This document shows, piece by piece, positions 1-7,794 of a stretch of DNA of 64,000 nt. Position numbers and translations under genes: made by a program. Source of the stretch: a virus; IMG/VR virus record IMGVR_UViG_3300032174_000004, positions 1 through 64,000 of that record. The stretch is one strand, 5' to 3'. Under the pieces are notes generated by a model. The model was not told the DNA's origin. It did no database searches and saw only the letters and a list, made by a program, of their open reading frames with translations. Numbering within the stretch: the first letter of the stretch is position 1; every line of letters starts with the position of its first letter.

Positions 1-60
1 TATACACACCTGCAAGTATTCGGCTAGCTCTTCTCCCTGCTTGAGTTCGTCTTCGGTCAT
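1..60 (-). CDS. hypothetical protein, N-terminal part only
   Basis: The first 20 codons of a minus-strand gene that runs off the left edge. Its ATG (58-60) overlaps the stop of the upstream gene as ATGA, the arrangement used throughout this operon. The visible residues are acidic and helix-like (MTEDELKQGEELAEYL). No function can be assigned from so little sequence. Confidence 0.6.
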   Translation of the reverse strand, partial: MTEDELKQGEELAEYLQVCI

Positions 61-389
61 TTGATCAGCGACGATAGCGGCAGGCGGAAGTTCTGCGCGT
101 AACACATCACTGGCGCGTACCCTTCCTCTACCCAGAGCTGCGTGACTCCGCAGTGAATGCAGCGGGCCGAATATGGGTGGAATTCGTGCACGGGCAGATT
201 GACTTCAATGGTTTCTACGGTATCAGCGCGAAGCTCCTCACAGAGTCTTTCGAGGGATTCCTCAGTGAGGTCTTGAGGGGGCGCGGTGCTGTAGAGCGAT
301 ACTCCGTCGCTCTCGGCGATCGCCGCTGGCACAAGAACCACCGCAACTGAGCCGGCTCCGAGCTTCAATAGGAAGTCTCGGCGCTTCAT
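57..389 (-). CDS. small protein with twin-arginine (Tat) signal peptide
   Basis: A 110-residue protein. The start at 389 forms ATGA with the upstream stop. The N-terminus reads MKRRDFLLKLGAGSV followed by a hydrophobic stretch and AIA, a good Tat signal: twin arginine, Phe-Leu, moderate hydrophobicity and a cleavage-like Ala-x-Ala near residue 25. The mature part is about 85 residues, acidic, and has a CIHCG pair plus one further Cys near the C-terminus, so it could bind metal. Tat export of a phage protein would place it in the periplasm of the host. The role is unknown; it may be a moron or an envelope-modifying factor. I do not recognise a family. Confidence 0.7.
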   Translation of the reverse strand: MKRRDFLLKLGAGSVAVVLVPAAIAESDGVSLYSTAPPQDLTEESLERLCEELRADTVETIEVNLPVHEFHPYSARCIHCGVTQLWVEEGYAPVMCYAQNFRLPLSSLIK

Positions 390-631
390 GGTGACGCACT
401 CAAGCCGCGCTCCAATGCCGGCAGCCAGCAACTGAGTCCGCGCTCCTCGACCTCCTTGCGAAGTGCCCTTAGCTCCGCCCAACTCAGCATCCGCGATTCC
501 GAGATGCCGCTGAGCCGGATGTACGGCTGCGCCATGCCATCATCGTCAGCGCGAAGCAAAGCGCAGTCATCCTCCCGCCACTCTTCCATAAAGGCAGGGA
601 TCGCGACCGCGACAAGTGGCATCCACGGCAT
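386..631 (-). CDS. hypothetical protein
   Basis: An 81-residue protein. The chosen ATG at 631 overlaps the upstream stop as TGATG and the gene ends in an ATGA overlap with the Tat-signal protein gene. The N-terminus (MPWMPLVAVAIPAFMEEW) is mildly hydrophobic and the rest is mixed and charged. No motif is recognised. Confidence 0.6.
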   Translation of the reverse strand: MPWMPLVAVAIPAFMEEWREDDCALLRADDDGMAQPYIRLSGISESRMLSWAELRALRKEVEERGLSCWLPALERGLSASP

Positions 632-834
632 CAGGCCACCTGCCCTGTGCTGTACATGCCCAGCGTCGCACGCTTGAGGCGCCGAATATTCACCGGCCGC
701 GAGCCACGTCCCGTCTGATCCGTACACAGCGCCATCTGCCGGTCCTTGCCGAAAAAGCCCTCTATCACGCCCCGGAACATGTACGTGCTGCTCATGCTCT
801 GGTATTCCACGCGATCACCGATGGACCAAGTCAT
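631..834 (-). CDS. small SH3-like hypothetical protein
   Basis: A 67-residue protein starting MTWSIGDRVEYQS. The pattern of a GDRVEY turn followed by short beta-like segments and a basic tail is typical of small phage proteins with an SH3-like barrel, but this is only a fold guess. ATGA overlap upstream and TGATG downstream show it is translated with its neighbours. Confidence 0.6.
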   Translation of the reverse strand: MTWSIGDRVEYQSMSSTYMFRGVIEGFFGKDRQMALCTDQTGRGSRPVNIRRLKRATLGMYSTGQVA

Positions 835-1091
835 GGCCCTTTCGCTCCTACCGCTTTCTGGTTTTCTACCCCACGTAGAAACCACTCGTAGGGAGCTAAG
901 GAAGGATCAACGATCACTTCTACGCTCTCGAAGACCGTAGGTCCCAGCACTCTTGCGCGGTTTTCTTCCAAGGGACCGACGTGGAGCTCGTACCTCGACT
1001 GCGGACCTACGCGTTTACCGGCCACTCTGAGGCCGCTCAGCGATAGATCAACGGCAATAGGAAGATGCTCGTAGCGCTTTTCAATAGCCAT
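831..1091 (-). CDS. hypothetical protein
   Basis: An 86-residue protein starting MAIEKRYEHLPIAVD. The start at 1091 overlaps the end of the cysteine-rich gene by 11 bases and the stop overlaps the next ATG as ATGA. Alternating beta-like and charged segments, no recognised motif. A longer start is open but would run far into the upstream gene. Confidence 0.6.
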   Translation of the reverse strand: MAIEKRYEHLPIAVDLSLSGLRVAGKRVGPQSRYELHVGPLEENRARVLGPTVFESVEVIVDPSLAPYEWFLRGVENQKAVGAKGP

Positions 1092-1644
1092 ATGCCTTCG
1101 CCGGATATTTGATCTTGCGAGTCGGCGCGGCGTTGTCAGCGCAACAGGCGTTGGGGAATACCCGCGCGTACCACCATCCACACCACAGTGTGCGTCCCAT
1201 GCTATCGGGAACGTGTGCTTTGACCTTCAGCGGACAGACCTCGCACCCGAAGCGATGGCCGTTCGTGGCTATCCCATAGCGCAGTGTCACCGGGCTTTCG
1301 CGGTGCAGCTTCATCTCCGCATCCCCAGCGCAGGTGATCTCGTACTTGCCGCAGCTTCCTGCCTCACGATCGACCTTTCCGGTCGGCAGCATGCTCATAT
1401 CCATGATTAGGCAGTTCGTCCCTTCTGCCTGGTTGCACCGGCCACAGTTGTATCGCCCCGCGGGATCTACCGTATGTGGATTGCCACTCACCCTATCCGC
1501 GTAGTCTGCCTTCGCGGCCGCTCGGTCCCGATTGTGCTGCTCCAGAGTCTGCAGCTTCGGGTCTTGGTACTCCCGTAGAGAGGGCTGCATGTAGAGCCCT
1601 CGAGCATCGCGGGGGAAATCCAGAATGGGGCGCTTCACTGGCAT
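1081..1644 (-). CDS. cysteine-rich hypothetical protein
   Basis: A 187-residue protein. The ATG at 1644 overlaps the upstream stop as TAATG. From about residue 65 onward it carries many cysteines (CGRCNQ, NCL, SCGKYEITC, CEVCPL, LWCGWW, NACCAD), enough to hold one or more metal ions or an iron-sulfur cluster. The N-terminal third is basic and Pro-rich. Similar Cys-rich proteins occur in phages without known function. The Cys pattern is seen directly; metal binding is inferred. Confidence 0.7.
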   Translation of the reverse strand: MPVKRPILDFPRDARGLYMQPSLREYQDPKLQTLEQHNRDRAAAKADYADRVSGNPHTVDPAGRYNCGRCNQAEGTNCLIMDMSMLPTGKVDREAGSCGKYEITCAGDAEMKLHRESPVTLRYGIATNGHRFGCEVCPLKVKAHVPDSMGRTLWCGWWYARVFPNACCADNAAPTRKIKYPAKAYGY

Positions 1645-2045
1645 TACCAGCCCTCTCCTACCGCGACATTCGGCTGGTCCCCAGGCACTCCCTGCACCGT
1701 ACCGTCTGACCACTTCATCGGCCTGCCGTACCTGGCGCGATACGCCTCGGCCTTTGCGGCCATGACGCTGATCGACTGCGCGAGCGATTCAGCGTCCTTG
1801 ACTGGGTTCTCCTTGCGCATGTCTTCGTAGAGCGGCGCTTTGCGGGCGCTGTAGGCTAGCTGTAGCCGCGTGATCTTCGCTTGCTTCTCCCGAAACAGCT
1901 CCTCCAGCATGCTGCACCGGAGCTTCTCAAGCATCGCGATGCGCCGCGCATCTGAGTAGTGCTCAAGGGCCTCCAGTCCTTTAGAGAGCTCCGGCTCCCA
2001 TGCCCACTGGGTGAGCGAGCGAATGAACAGCTTGAGCCACCTCAT
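1644..2045 (-). CDS. helical hypothetical protein
   Basis: A 133-residue protein, strongly helical and charged (residues about 25-100), with a heptad-like segment around EKQAKITRLQLAYSARK. It sits between the 84-residue gene (ATGA overlap) and the cysteine-rich gene (TAATG overlap), so it is made from the same message. No family is recognised. Confidence 0.7.
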   Translation of the reverse strand: MRWLKLFIRSLTQWAWEPELSKGLEALEHYSDARRIAMLEKLRCSMLEELFREKQAKITRLQLAYSARKAPLYEDMRKENPVKDAESLAQSISVMAAKAEAYRARYGRPMKWSDGTVQGVPGDQPNVAVGEGW

Positions 2046-2296
2046 GTGTAGGCCGCCGTGTAGCCTTCCTCAAAGGCACGGCGAGGCGAGAAACTCCGGT
2101 AGCCATCTTTGTAGATGACCAGATACCCCCCGCGCACGGGCCCATGCTTGTCGATCCACGCTGCCTCCACTTCGATCGGCTCGTATCCCTCTTCCACTGG
2201 CACGATGAAGTACTTACCGTCCCTGCGGTCAACTGCCTTGATCTGAAGCGCATGCACCTCCTTGTGGCAAACGTATTTGGGTAGTTCTTTGGACAT
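2042..2296 (-). CDS. conserved small phage protein
   Basis: An 84-residue protein starting MSKELPKYVCHKEVHALQI. Proteins of this kind, with KYVCHKEVHALKI near the start and an Asp-Gly-Tyr-Arg-Ser-Phe-Ser-Pro stretch near the end, are frequent in phages; function unknown. It is the first gene of the leftmost operon: a good GGAGGTCTC leader stands before the ATG, and a promoter with a tandem-heptamer operator lies at 2320-2348. Probably expressed early and controlled by that operator (inference). Confidence 0.8.
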   Translation of the reverse strand: MSKELPKYVCHKEVHALQIKAVDRRDGKYFIVPVEEGYEPIEVEAAWIDKHGPVRGGYLVIYKDGYRSFSPRRAFEEGYTAAYT

Positions 2297-2319
2297 GAGA
2301 CCTCCGCTATAGGGCGTTT

Positions 2320-2348
2320 AGTGTAACAGGATGCAACAGAATGTCACA
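2320..2348 (-). promoter_or_regulatory. promoter with tandem-heptamer operator (copy a)
   Basis: On the plus strand three heptamers, TGTAACA, TGCAACA and TGTCACA, start at 2322, 2332 and 2342, exactly 10 bp apart. Read toward the gene at 2296, the site gives -35 GTGACA (2347-2342), a 16-bp spacer and -10 TACACT (2325-2320). The predicted transcript start leaves a leader of about 17 nt containing GGAGGTCTC. The promoter is predicted from sequence only. Confidence 0.6.
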
Positions 2349-2904
2349 CTCGTCGGTAAAGGGCTCCCTCATCCTTCCCCCAATCCGTGAGATCCACCCC
2401 AGGAATGACGACTCGGCACTGAATCTTCAGCTGCTTGTCGCCGTCCTCGTAGATGGCAATCCTGCGACGCCAGAAGAGCAATGGTTTGAATACTTCGTCG
2501 TTGCCGGCATCGCCGACCAGCTTGCGGCGCGCAGCAATGAACGGCTCCAGCATCGCTTTGACCAGCTGCGCTTCATTTGGCGGTGTACGTTCACCACTCG
2601 TGATCCACCCCAGTGTCACATACGTGAAACGCTCAACCGCCCCCTCAACTACTCCGTTCTCGATCGGTATCTCGAAATAGGCGACCGGCGGTCCATCCAT
2701 GCAGTGGAAGAGTTCGACGATCTTCGCGTTCAACTGGTCCAGCGTCTGCGGGGGCCCAGCATCGCTGTGGCGCGCCTTCTGTGCGGCTAGCAACACTTTC
2801 ATGCGCTCAGGGTCATGCTTGCCGCACTTCGCACTCCCCTCAATGGCCTCCTGGAAGCATCCGTCCTCATCGCACGTCGTGATATCGCTCTGTCCGCTAG
2901 CCAT
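2344..2904 (-). CDS. hypothetical protein downstream of terminase
   Basis: A 186-residue protein. The start at 2904 overlaps the end of the terminase gene by 8 bases. The N-terminus has a small cysteine/histidine cluster (CDEDGCFQEAIEGSAKCGKH, about residues 10-29) that may bind zinc. The remainder is alpha/beta with no known motif. Its 3' end overlaps the operator/promoter of the next operon (2320-2348), so the terminase transcript reads into that promoter. Confidence 0.7.
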   Translation of the reverse strand: MASGQSDITTCDEDGCFQEAIEGSAKCGKHDPERMKVLLAAQKARHSDAGPPQTLDQLNAKIVELFHCMDGPPVAYFEIPIENGVVEGAVERFTYVTLGWITSGERTPPNEAQLVKAMLEPFIAARRKLVGDAGNDEVFKPLLFWRRRIAIYEDGDKQLKIQCRVVIPGVDLTDWGKDEGALYRRV

Positions 2905-4513
2905 AGAAGCCGATCCTCTGTTGCATGATCTTGGGATTGAATAGCTCCACTTCCTCATTCTCCTCGTCGTCCTCGAGCTGAAGGTCCATGTAGCGGCGCA
3001 TATACATCCACGCGATGACGCAAGAGGCCACCTGGTCATTGAAGTCGACGTTCGGGAACTTCGCGCACTCCTCGATCAGGTCCTTCGACCAATTGCGAGA
3101 GAGGTACCAGATGGAGCCCTTCTCGAGGGGGAGGGCCGCCATGTGGGCCCGATAGATCAAGTCCCCTTGGATCTTCACAGCCCGTACTGGCAGGTCCTTG
3201 CGCCGTAGCTCCTGAACCAGCGAGTGGCCTGAGGCCTTCTTCTCAACCAGGATCCGGTCTGGGTTGAACTGCTTGGCTGAGTCCACCGCATCGTCCCGGA
3301 GCTCCCCGAAGCTGGGACGCCACTTGCGGCGCTCCAAGAGCATCCCATTGACCTTGGGCGGCATCTCCCTCGTGGTCCCGTTGGTCATCCTGACGGTATC
3401 AGCATGCTCGAACAATCCCCACGTGGTGCGCACCGTGAAGCTGTCCTGCTCTGAGTCCTCAAAGGCCGTGTCATACGCCTGAATGACCTGAAGAATCTCC
3501 GGTAAGGGCCTCTCAGTCTTACGATATTCGGGGTGCCAATCTGGCCACTCCCACCTGCGCCACCACTTCCTTTTGAGGATAACGCCGCCCTTTCCTTCGG
3601 GCTGCTGTTGGTATTGAGCGTTCCAAGTTCGCTCGCTGATAGCCTCCTTTTCGGCTTGGGCAGTCTTCTCATCGAAGCGATCGGGGCATAGCAGGCTATT
3701 GGGCTTCTCACGCGGGTCTTTGAAGATCGGATCCCCGTAGGGACCTTCCCCTTTGTTGCGATACGTGATGCAGCGTCTGGAGCCGTCGAACTCCATAGCG
3801 AGGTTCAGATGTACCCAGCGCTTCTCTTCCTTGGCTAGCACGTGCCCGAATACGTCTCCGTCGTGGGTGCGCTGACCTACGTAGATTCGGCGGGCGGTAT
3901 TGGGGTCATTGACGCGGGAGCGCCAAGCGTTGTCGTGCCACTGGATGGTGGACTTCCTGACGGCGTCAGACTCCACGCTGAAGGCGTTGTGCGGGTCGTC
4001 TAGGAGCTGGATGTCTCCACCCTTACCAGTGGTCACGCCCCCTACTGAGATGGTCTGGCGATAGCCGCCGTGAACGTTGCGGAAGTCGTCGACGCGGTTC
4101 TGATCGCCTAGGAGGATTACGCCTGGGAAGCGGATCTGGTACCACTCGCTCTCGACGATACGGCGCATCTTCACTGCATCGCCCTCCGCAAGAGCGGCTT
4201 GGTATGACGCAGCGAGGAATTGGACGGTCGGCTCGTCTGTCCAGACCCACGCTGGGAAGCCGACTGAGACCACCGAACTCTTCGTGAGCCGCGGCGGAAT
4301 GTTGATCATCAGGTTCTTGATGTCTCCAATAGCCAAGTACGCAAGGTGGTCGCACATGGCATCTGTGTGCCATGACTCCACGTACGGCTTGGGATCAATG
4401 AGAGACCAGACGCGCTTGATGAATTTGCGTAAGGAGCGCCGGCAGGTCTCAGCCGTTACCGCCGTGTAGTAGCGCTCGGCCCGCTGAACGGGCGTCAGGT
4501 CTTGGGCAAGCAT
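2897..4513 (-). CDS. terL: terminase large subunit
   Basis: A 538-residue ATPase-nuclease that drives DNA into the prohead. A deviant Walker A is at about 73-80 (PPRLTKSS), of the type in one branch of large terminases, and Walker B DIQLLDDP is at about 167-174. The C-terminal RNase-H-like nuclease shows its acidic residues at AYDTAF (346-351), LVEKKASG (422-429) and NVDFNDQVAS near 490. Length is normal for the family. The small subunit is at 8631-9305, unusually far upstream, with about 4 kb of small genes between. No strong ribosome site precedes the ATG at 4513, and 127 bases without a convincing gene separate it from the preceding gene. Confidence 0.95.
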   Translation of the reverse strand: MLAQDLTPVQRAERYYTAVTAETCRRSLRKFIKRVWSLIDPKPYVESWHTDAMCDHLAYLAIGDIKNLMINIPPRLTKSSVVSVGFPAWVWTDEPTVQFLAASYQAALAEGDAVKMRRIVESEWYQIRFPGVILLGDQNRVDDFRNVHGGYRQTISVGGVTTGKGGDIQLLDDPHNAFSVESDAVRKSTIQWHDNAWRSRVNDPNTARRIYVGQRTHDGDVFGHVLAKEEKRWVHLNLAMEFDGSRRCITYRNKGEGPYGDPIFKDPREKPNSLLCPDRFDEKTAQAEKEAISERTWNAQYQQQPEGKGGVILKRKWWRRWEWPDWHPEYRKTERPLPEILQVIQAYDTAFEDSEQDSFTVRTTWGLFEHADTVRMTNGTTREMPPKVNGMLLERRKWRPSFGELRDDAVDSAKQFNPDRILVEKKASGHSLVQELRRKDLPVRAVKIQGDLIYRAHMAALPLEKGSIWYLSRNWSKDLIEECAKFPNVDFNDQVASCVIAWMYMRRYMDLQLEDDEENEEVELFNPKIMQQRIGFYG

Positions 4514-4640
4514 CTCGTACCGCGCGCCAAGTGTGCTGACGCTGTTTAAAGGCCATCCCTAGCGATCTTGTCCCTGTCCGCCGTCCTTGGCGTCCGCACT
4601 ATCCATAAGTCGCTCGTGGCCTCACTTGCGTTTGTGCAGT

Positions 4641-4949
4641 TTAGCTCGCGCTGACCTTCGGCGTGTAACTACCTGCTTCGCCCGTGAGCGGCGCGAAGTA
4701 GCCAACTGGGACGGCTTGTCCCGTGCGGGCGAGGGCCGCCTGCAGCGTCTTGATGTAGTGCTCGTACTGGCCAGCGAGATTTTCAAAGTATCTCAACCGC
4801 TGCATGACGCCTTCGGCCGTGGGAGCCGTGGCCACGAGAGCAGGCTTGCCAGCCGGGGGCGGAATAGGACGGCTAAGCGCAGCGGTATTCGGGGTAGCAG
4901 GCGGTTGCGGCGGCCTGCCGCTTACCAGAGGGGGGATCTTGGGATTCAT
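4641..4949 (-). CDS. Pro-rich hypothetical protein
   Basis: A 102-residue protein. The N-terminal half is Pro/Ala-rich and disordered (PPLVSGRPPQPPATPN). The second half has a short helix (VMQRLRYFENLAGQYEHYIK). It overlaps the next upstream gene by four bases. No family is recognised; possibly a minor structural protein. Confidence 0.65.
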   Translation of the reverse strand: MNPKIPPLVSGRPPQPPATPNTAALSRPIPPPAGKPALVATAPTAEGVMQRLRYFENLAGQYEHYIKTLQAALARTGQAVPVGYFAPLTGEAGSYTPKVSAS

Positions 4950-5128
4950 CGCAGGGATCCTTTTGGCATGGCGTTACGAATCTGTTGCGTTCGGTCTTTC
5001 ACCTTCTGCGCAAGGGGCTGGGGCGCATCTGCGGGAACTGCGGAACGAAGCAGGGCCGTGTCATTCATGGGAGATAACCCAGTGATCGGAACCAGACTTC
5101 GACGAAGTTCCTTTGCAGAGCGCCCCAT
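4946..5128 (-). CDS. hypothetical small basic protein
   Basis: A 60-residue basic protein (MGRSAKELRRSLVPITG). Its stop overlaps the start of the 102-residue gene as ATGA, which is the main support for it. No motif is recognised. Confidence 0.55.
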   Translation of the reverse strand: MGRSAKELRRSLVPITGLSPMNDTALLRSAVPADAPQPLAQKVKDRTQQIRNAMPKGSLR

Positions 5129-5130
5129 AT

Positions 5131-5322
5131 CTATTTGACGCTGATCGAGCCACCAGTGGATTGCGGGTATGCAGTCGGTTCCACCAGCAATCTAATGAGC
5201 TGCTGCAGCAGCTGGACCATCACGTCCTCCAGGAGAAGTTGTCGCTCCTGGAGCTTCAGCGACTGCCGTAGCAATCCTTCTGCCTCAATCAGCCGTCGCT
5301 CGATGCGCTCGAGCTCTGACAT
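5131..5322 (-). CDS. coiled-coil small protein
   Basis: A 63-residue protein. Residues 1-45 form a continuous amphipathic helix with leucine heptads (LERIERRLIEAEGLLRQSL and on), a likely coiled coil, followed by a short Pro/Ser/Gly tail. It is packed two bases from both neighbours. Function is unknown. Confidence 0.65.
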   Translation of the reverse strand: MSELERIERRLIEAEGLLRQSLKLQERQLLLEDVMVQLLQQLIRLLVEPTAYPQSTGGSISVK

Positions 5323-5324
5323 GC

Positions 5325-5642
5325 TCAGGTCACCGAGATGGTCGCACTCGCGCTCTGCTGGAAGGTCGCAGGCTGCCCGCCAGTGCCCGTTTCCGTGACA
5401 ACAATCGGGTTCCCGATCGGGTTACCGTTCGTGTCGAGATCCTGGATGGTGGCCGAGGCTTCCGCAGTACCCACGGCACCCGTGAACACGGCGGTCCACG
5501 GCGGCGTTTCCGTGCCATTGACCGACACGGCAGGCAGTTTCGCCCCGCTGTTATCGACCACGGCAATGGAGGTGGCCGCGAACGTGACGCCAGCCGGCAA
5601 GGGGGCGGTGGTCTTGGCGACCGTAACCGTAATTGTCGTCAT
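5325..5642 (-). CDS. Ig-like/beta-sandwich hypothetical protein
   Basis: A 105-residue protein rich in Thr, Val and Ala, with alternating beta segments and turns (MTTITVTVAKTTAPLPAG, then IQDLDTNGNPIGNPIVV). The composition fits a small immunoglobulin-like or decoration-type domain. Phages often carry such domains on virion proteins; that this one is a virion protein is inference. Confidence 0.65.
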   Translation of the reverse strand: MTTITVTVAKTTAPLPAGVTFAATSIAVVDNSGAKLPAVSVNGTETPPWTAVFTGAVGTAEASATIQDLDTNGNPIGNPIVVTETGTGGQPATFQQSASATISVT

Positions 5643-5665
5643 CTATATCTCTCCAAAAAAGGGGG

Positions 5666-6271
5666 TTAATTGATGCTACACGCGGCCAGCGCCGCAAGCC
5701 GGTGAATATTACCGCTCCATGTGACAGCGCTTGCAGGAATCACATAAAAATCATTCACCCGTTGAGTCGGGTCACAGGCAGTCCCAAGGGGCACCGTACC
5801 CACCGCGAGAAAACTGAATCCGTTCGGCACCTGTAACTCCATGTACACAGTGGTCGCGACAGTCACCATGTTGACCGTAGGGTTTGTGGGCGGCTGGGGC
5901 GTAAAGAGCGGCAGGGGAACGTACTTGCATACGGGTGCGGTGTGGACACTCTCGGCGCTTTGCCCATTCCGAGTGCCCAAAGCGCCCCATGCGTAGCACT
6001 TGGTTGTCCCAGGGTCCACATTAGTCCGAACGCTCAGACACGTCGTCAACGGAGTGGGCGTTAGCAAGACTAAGGGCGATCCCTGATCTGCGCCATACAG
6101 ATTGAAGGTGACCGTCTCATCAGACGGAATTGGCACAACCTGTCCAGTAGTCGGGTCCGTGCCCATCGTGGGCGCATCACATTTGACTGTGAGATCAGTC
6201 GCGTGAGCCAAAGGACACAGCGCAAGAAGTAGAAAGAACGCGCCGAGCCTGCGCAGGGTCCGTAATCTCAT
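5666..6271 (-). CDS. secreted Ig/fibronectin-like protein
   Basis: A 201-residue protein. The N-terminus (MRLRTLRRLGAFFLLLALCPLAHATD) is a clear Sec signal peptide with an Ala-His-Ala cleavage site near residue 24. The mature part resembles two fibronectin/Ig-like beta domains: a SDETVTFNLYG strand pattern and a TVYMELQVPNGFSFLAVG segment, with paired cysteines suited to disulfides outside the cytoplasm. Its ATG overlaps the stop of the membrane peptide gene (6268-6441). It probably acts in the periplasm or envelope; role unknown. Confidence 0.7.
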   Translation of the reverse strand: MRLRTLRRLGAFFLLLALCPLAHATDLTVKCDAPTMGTDPTTGQVVPIPSDETVTFNLYGADQGSPLVLLTPTPLTTCLSVRTNVDPGTTKCYAWGALGTRNGQSAESVHTAPVCKYVPLPLFTPQPPTNPTVNMVTVATTVYMELQVPNGFSFLAVGTVPLGTACDPTQRVNDFYVIPASAVTWSGNIHRLAALAACSIN

Positions 6272-6441
6272 GGAACTACCGTCGTGTCGGGAGAAGGGGA
6301 GGAAGAGGCGGATCCAAAGAAAGCCGCGACCCCATCAAAAACGTAAGGGTTGCCGAACCCAATTGCGAGTGAGGCATAGGCGACCACTAGGATGAGGAGC
6401 CATGCCCCCAAGGGAACCAAGTAGCCCCGCCTAAACCGCAT
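6268..6441 (-). CDS. 57-residue single-span membrane protein
   Basis: Found by translating the space between two genes. ATG at 6441 overlaps the upstream stop as TAATG, and the stop overlaps the next ATG as ATGA. The product starts MRFRRGYL and has one hydrophobic segment of about 21 residues (VPLGAWLLILVVAYASLAI) followed by a short Ser/Pro tail. The basic N-terminus suggests N-in topology. Adjacent to a secreted protein gene, so possibly envelope-related. Confidence 0.7.
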   Translation of the reverse strand: MRFRRGYLVPLGAWLLILVVAYASLAIGFGNPYVFDGVAAFFGSASSSPSPDTTVVP

Positions 6442-6761
6442 TACTGGCTCTGCTCGTTGATCGCTCGCTCAATGTTGCTGGGGTTCGCTTGGATGCGCTG
6501 CGCGGCAGTTCCGATGCTGAGGTCGCGAGTCGGGCTATCGTTTGGCGGCGGGGCTGCGGACTTCGGCGGGGCTGGAGTAGCAGCTGAGCCTACTGGCTTT
6601 CGGTAGAGCCCTTGCTGCGCTAAGGCAGCGCGTTGCACGTTTTCGGGAGCGGGCCCGACCTTGGGGCGGTCTGTGGCGTTTACCGGCTCTTGTGCGCCCA
6701 AGGGAGCCCCATAAGAACGGGGGGCCCCTTGCATCTCATCGCGACCTGATCGACCTGGCAT
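6441..6761 (-). CDS. disordered Pro/Ala-rich protein
   Basis: A 106-residue low-complexity protein with runs of Ala, Pro and Gln and a short C-terminal helix (IQANPSNIERAINEQSQ). TAATG overlap with the membrane peptide gene downstream. No family recognised. Confidence 0.6.
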   Translation of the reverse strand: MPGRSGRDEMQGAPRSYGAPLGAQEPVNATDRPKVGPAPENVQRAALAQQGLYRKPVGSAATPAPPKSAAPPPNDSPTRDLSIGTAAQRIQANPSNIERAINEQSQ

Positions 6762-6770
6762 CGATATCTC

Positions 6771-7145
6771 CTAAAAGCCCGCTGAGAGGGCGCTCGCGAT
6801 CTCCGGAGACGCATTGCTTATCGTGCCCTGAGGCATGCCCTGTGTCGGTGTGGCGCGCATCGGTGGTTGCATAGGCGCACTCCCAGCTGCGGGAGAAGCA
6901 AATCCTACGCCAGACCCGAAACCCCCGCCTGCCGCTGGACGGCCACCAGGCATCGGCTGGGCAAGAGGGGTTGGAGCAGCTCCGCCGGGCCGGGCCGCGG
7001 AAATGCGCGAAGCCACGCTTCCCACTGGAATTTGTGTCTTCCCAAGCGGAAGAGCGCGGGTTGAAATTCGCTGAGCGGGGGTAGCAGAAGGCCCAAACGT
7101 CTGACCACTCAACCGCGAGCGCGCTGTCGGCGTGATGGGGGGCAT
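6771..7145 (-). CDS. disordered Gly/Pro-rich protein with TPTARSRL motif
   Basis: A 124-residue protein. The first 18 residues (MPPITPTARSRLSGQTFG) resemble the start of the protein at 21999-22199 (LTPTARSKLSRSTFAVP). The rest is Gly/Ala/Pro low complexity with GGFGSGVGFASPAAG. The shared motif hints at a common interaction partner, perhaps a virion protein. Function unknown. Confidence 0.65.
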   Translation of the reverse strand: MPPITPTARSRLSGQTFGPSATPAQRISTRALPLGKTQIPVGSVASRISAARPGGAAPTPLAQPMPGGRPAAGGGFGSGVGFASPAAGSAPMQPPMRATPTQGMPQGTISNASPEIASALSAGF

Positions 7146-7176
7146 AGGACCTCCGAGTGAAGCCCGTACTGTAGCG

Positions 7177-7389
7177 CTAGGGCTTCTTCGATGCTACCTG
7201 AAGTCCCTCAAGGGTCGCGACGATCGCCGCCATCGCAGCAATCTCATCTTCTGCCTTGAATTTATTGAGACGTCCAGCCCTGACCCACGTCGGATATGCA
7301 TCGCGTCGAATCTTTAGCTCGCGTTTCGCGCACGCCACTTGACGATCTAGCGGTACCGATTCCGCCGGCTGTTGCTGCACGTTCGGCAC
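7177..7389 (-). CDS. conserved small phage protein
   Basis: A 70-residue protein. I chose the GTG at 7389 because AGAAGGG lies 9 bases before it; an upstream start is open to 7452 but lies inside the HNH gene. The core (CAKRELKIRRDAYPTWVRAG) is a pattern seen in many phage proteins of unknown function, in which a helix pair carries Arg/Lys and a conserved Pro-x-Trp. Overlaps the end of the HNH gene by 43 bases, as if the HNH gene had been inserted just upstream. Confidence 0.65.
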   Translation of the reverse strand: MPNVQQQPAESVPLDRQVACAKRELKIRRDAYPTWVRAGRLNKFKAEDEIAAMAAIVATLEGLQVASKKP

Positions 7390-7793
7390 TGTCGCCACCC
7401 TTCTTTTGTAGTATAGAGGTTGGAACCGGCATAGGGATGTCCGCTCGGACAATGCGTCTTAGCCAGTTGTCGAGCGCGAAGCAGCCCAGGAGCAAGCCCC
7501 CGCTGCACATTTACACTATGAGTGACTGGTTCCATATGCCAAGGATTTACGCATGCACGGAACCGACATAGATGATCGGGCTCAAGGCCCTTAGGTATCG
7601 TCCCTCGATATAGTTCATATCCGACCCGATGGGCATTATGCGGCCGACGAGTCCCGTCCGTTTTACTGCCCATACCAATCTCGCCATAGCCATTTGAATT
7701 GAAGGCTGCAATCCATACCCAACACGGATCGTCCTCCCATACGACTACGGCAGGCAACCATTTCTCATCAAAGCGTTCCTGCAGGCTCCGCAT
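7347..7793 (-). CDS. HNH homing endonuclease
   Basis: A 148-residue nuclease. The HNH core shows EPDHLCRFRACVNPWHMEPV around residues 80-100 (the HNH_3 type: D-H-L-C, then N-P-W-H-M-E), and a C-terminal Cys cluster CPSGHPY...CRTC adds a zinc site. The ATG at 7793 lies just before the stop of the upstream gene. It is one of five such genes in the window and is likely a mobile single-gene insertion between two small packaging-region genes. Confidence 0.85.
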   Translation of the reverse strand: MRSLQERFDEKWLPAVVVWEDDPCWVWIAAFNSNGYGEIGMGSKTDGTRRPHNAHRVGYELYRGTIPKGLEPDHLCRFRACVNPWHMEPVTHSVNVQRGLAPGLLRARQLAKTHCPSGHPYAGSNLYTTKEGWRQCRTCSNSRRNRYR

Positions 7794-7794
7794 A

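Noticed and set aside
1081-1713. Cys-rich protein as a ferredoxin or high-potential iron-sulfur protein
   Set aside because: The Cys spacing does not follow CxxCxxC or HiPIP patterns; only general metal binding is supported.
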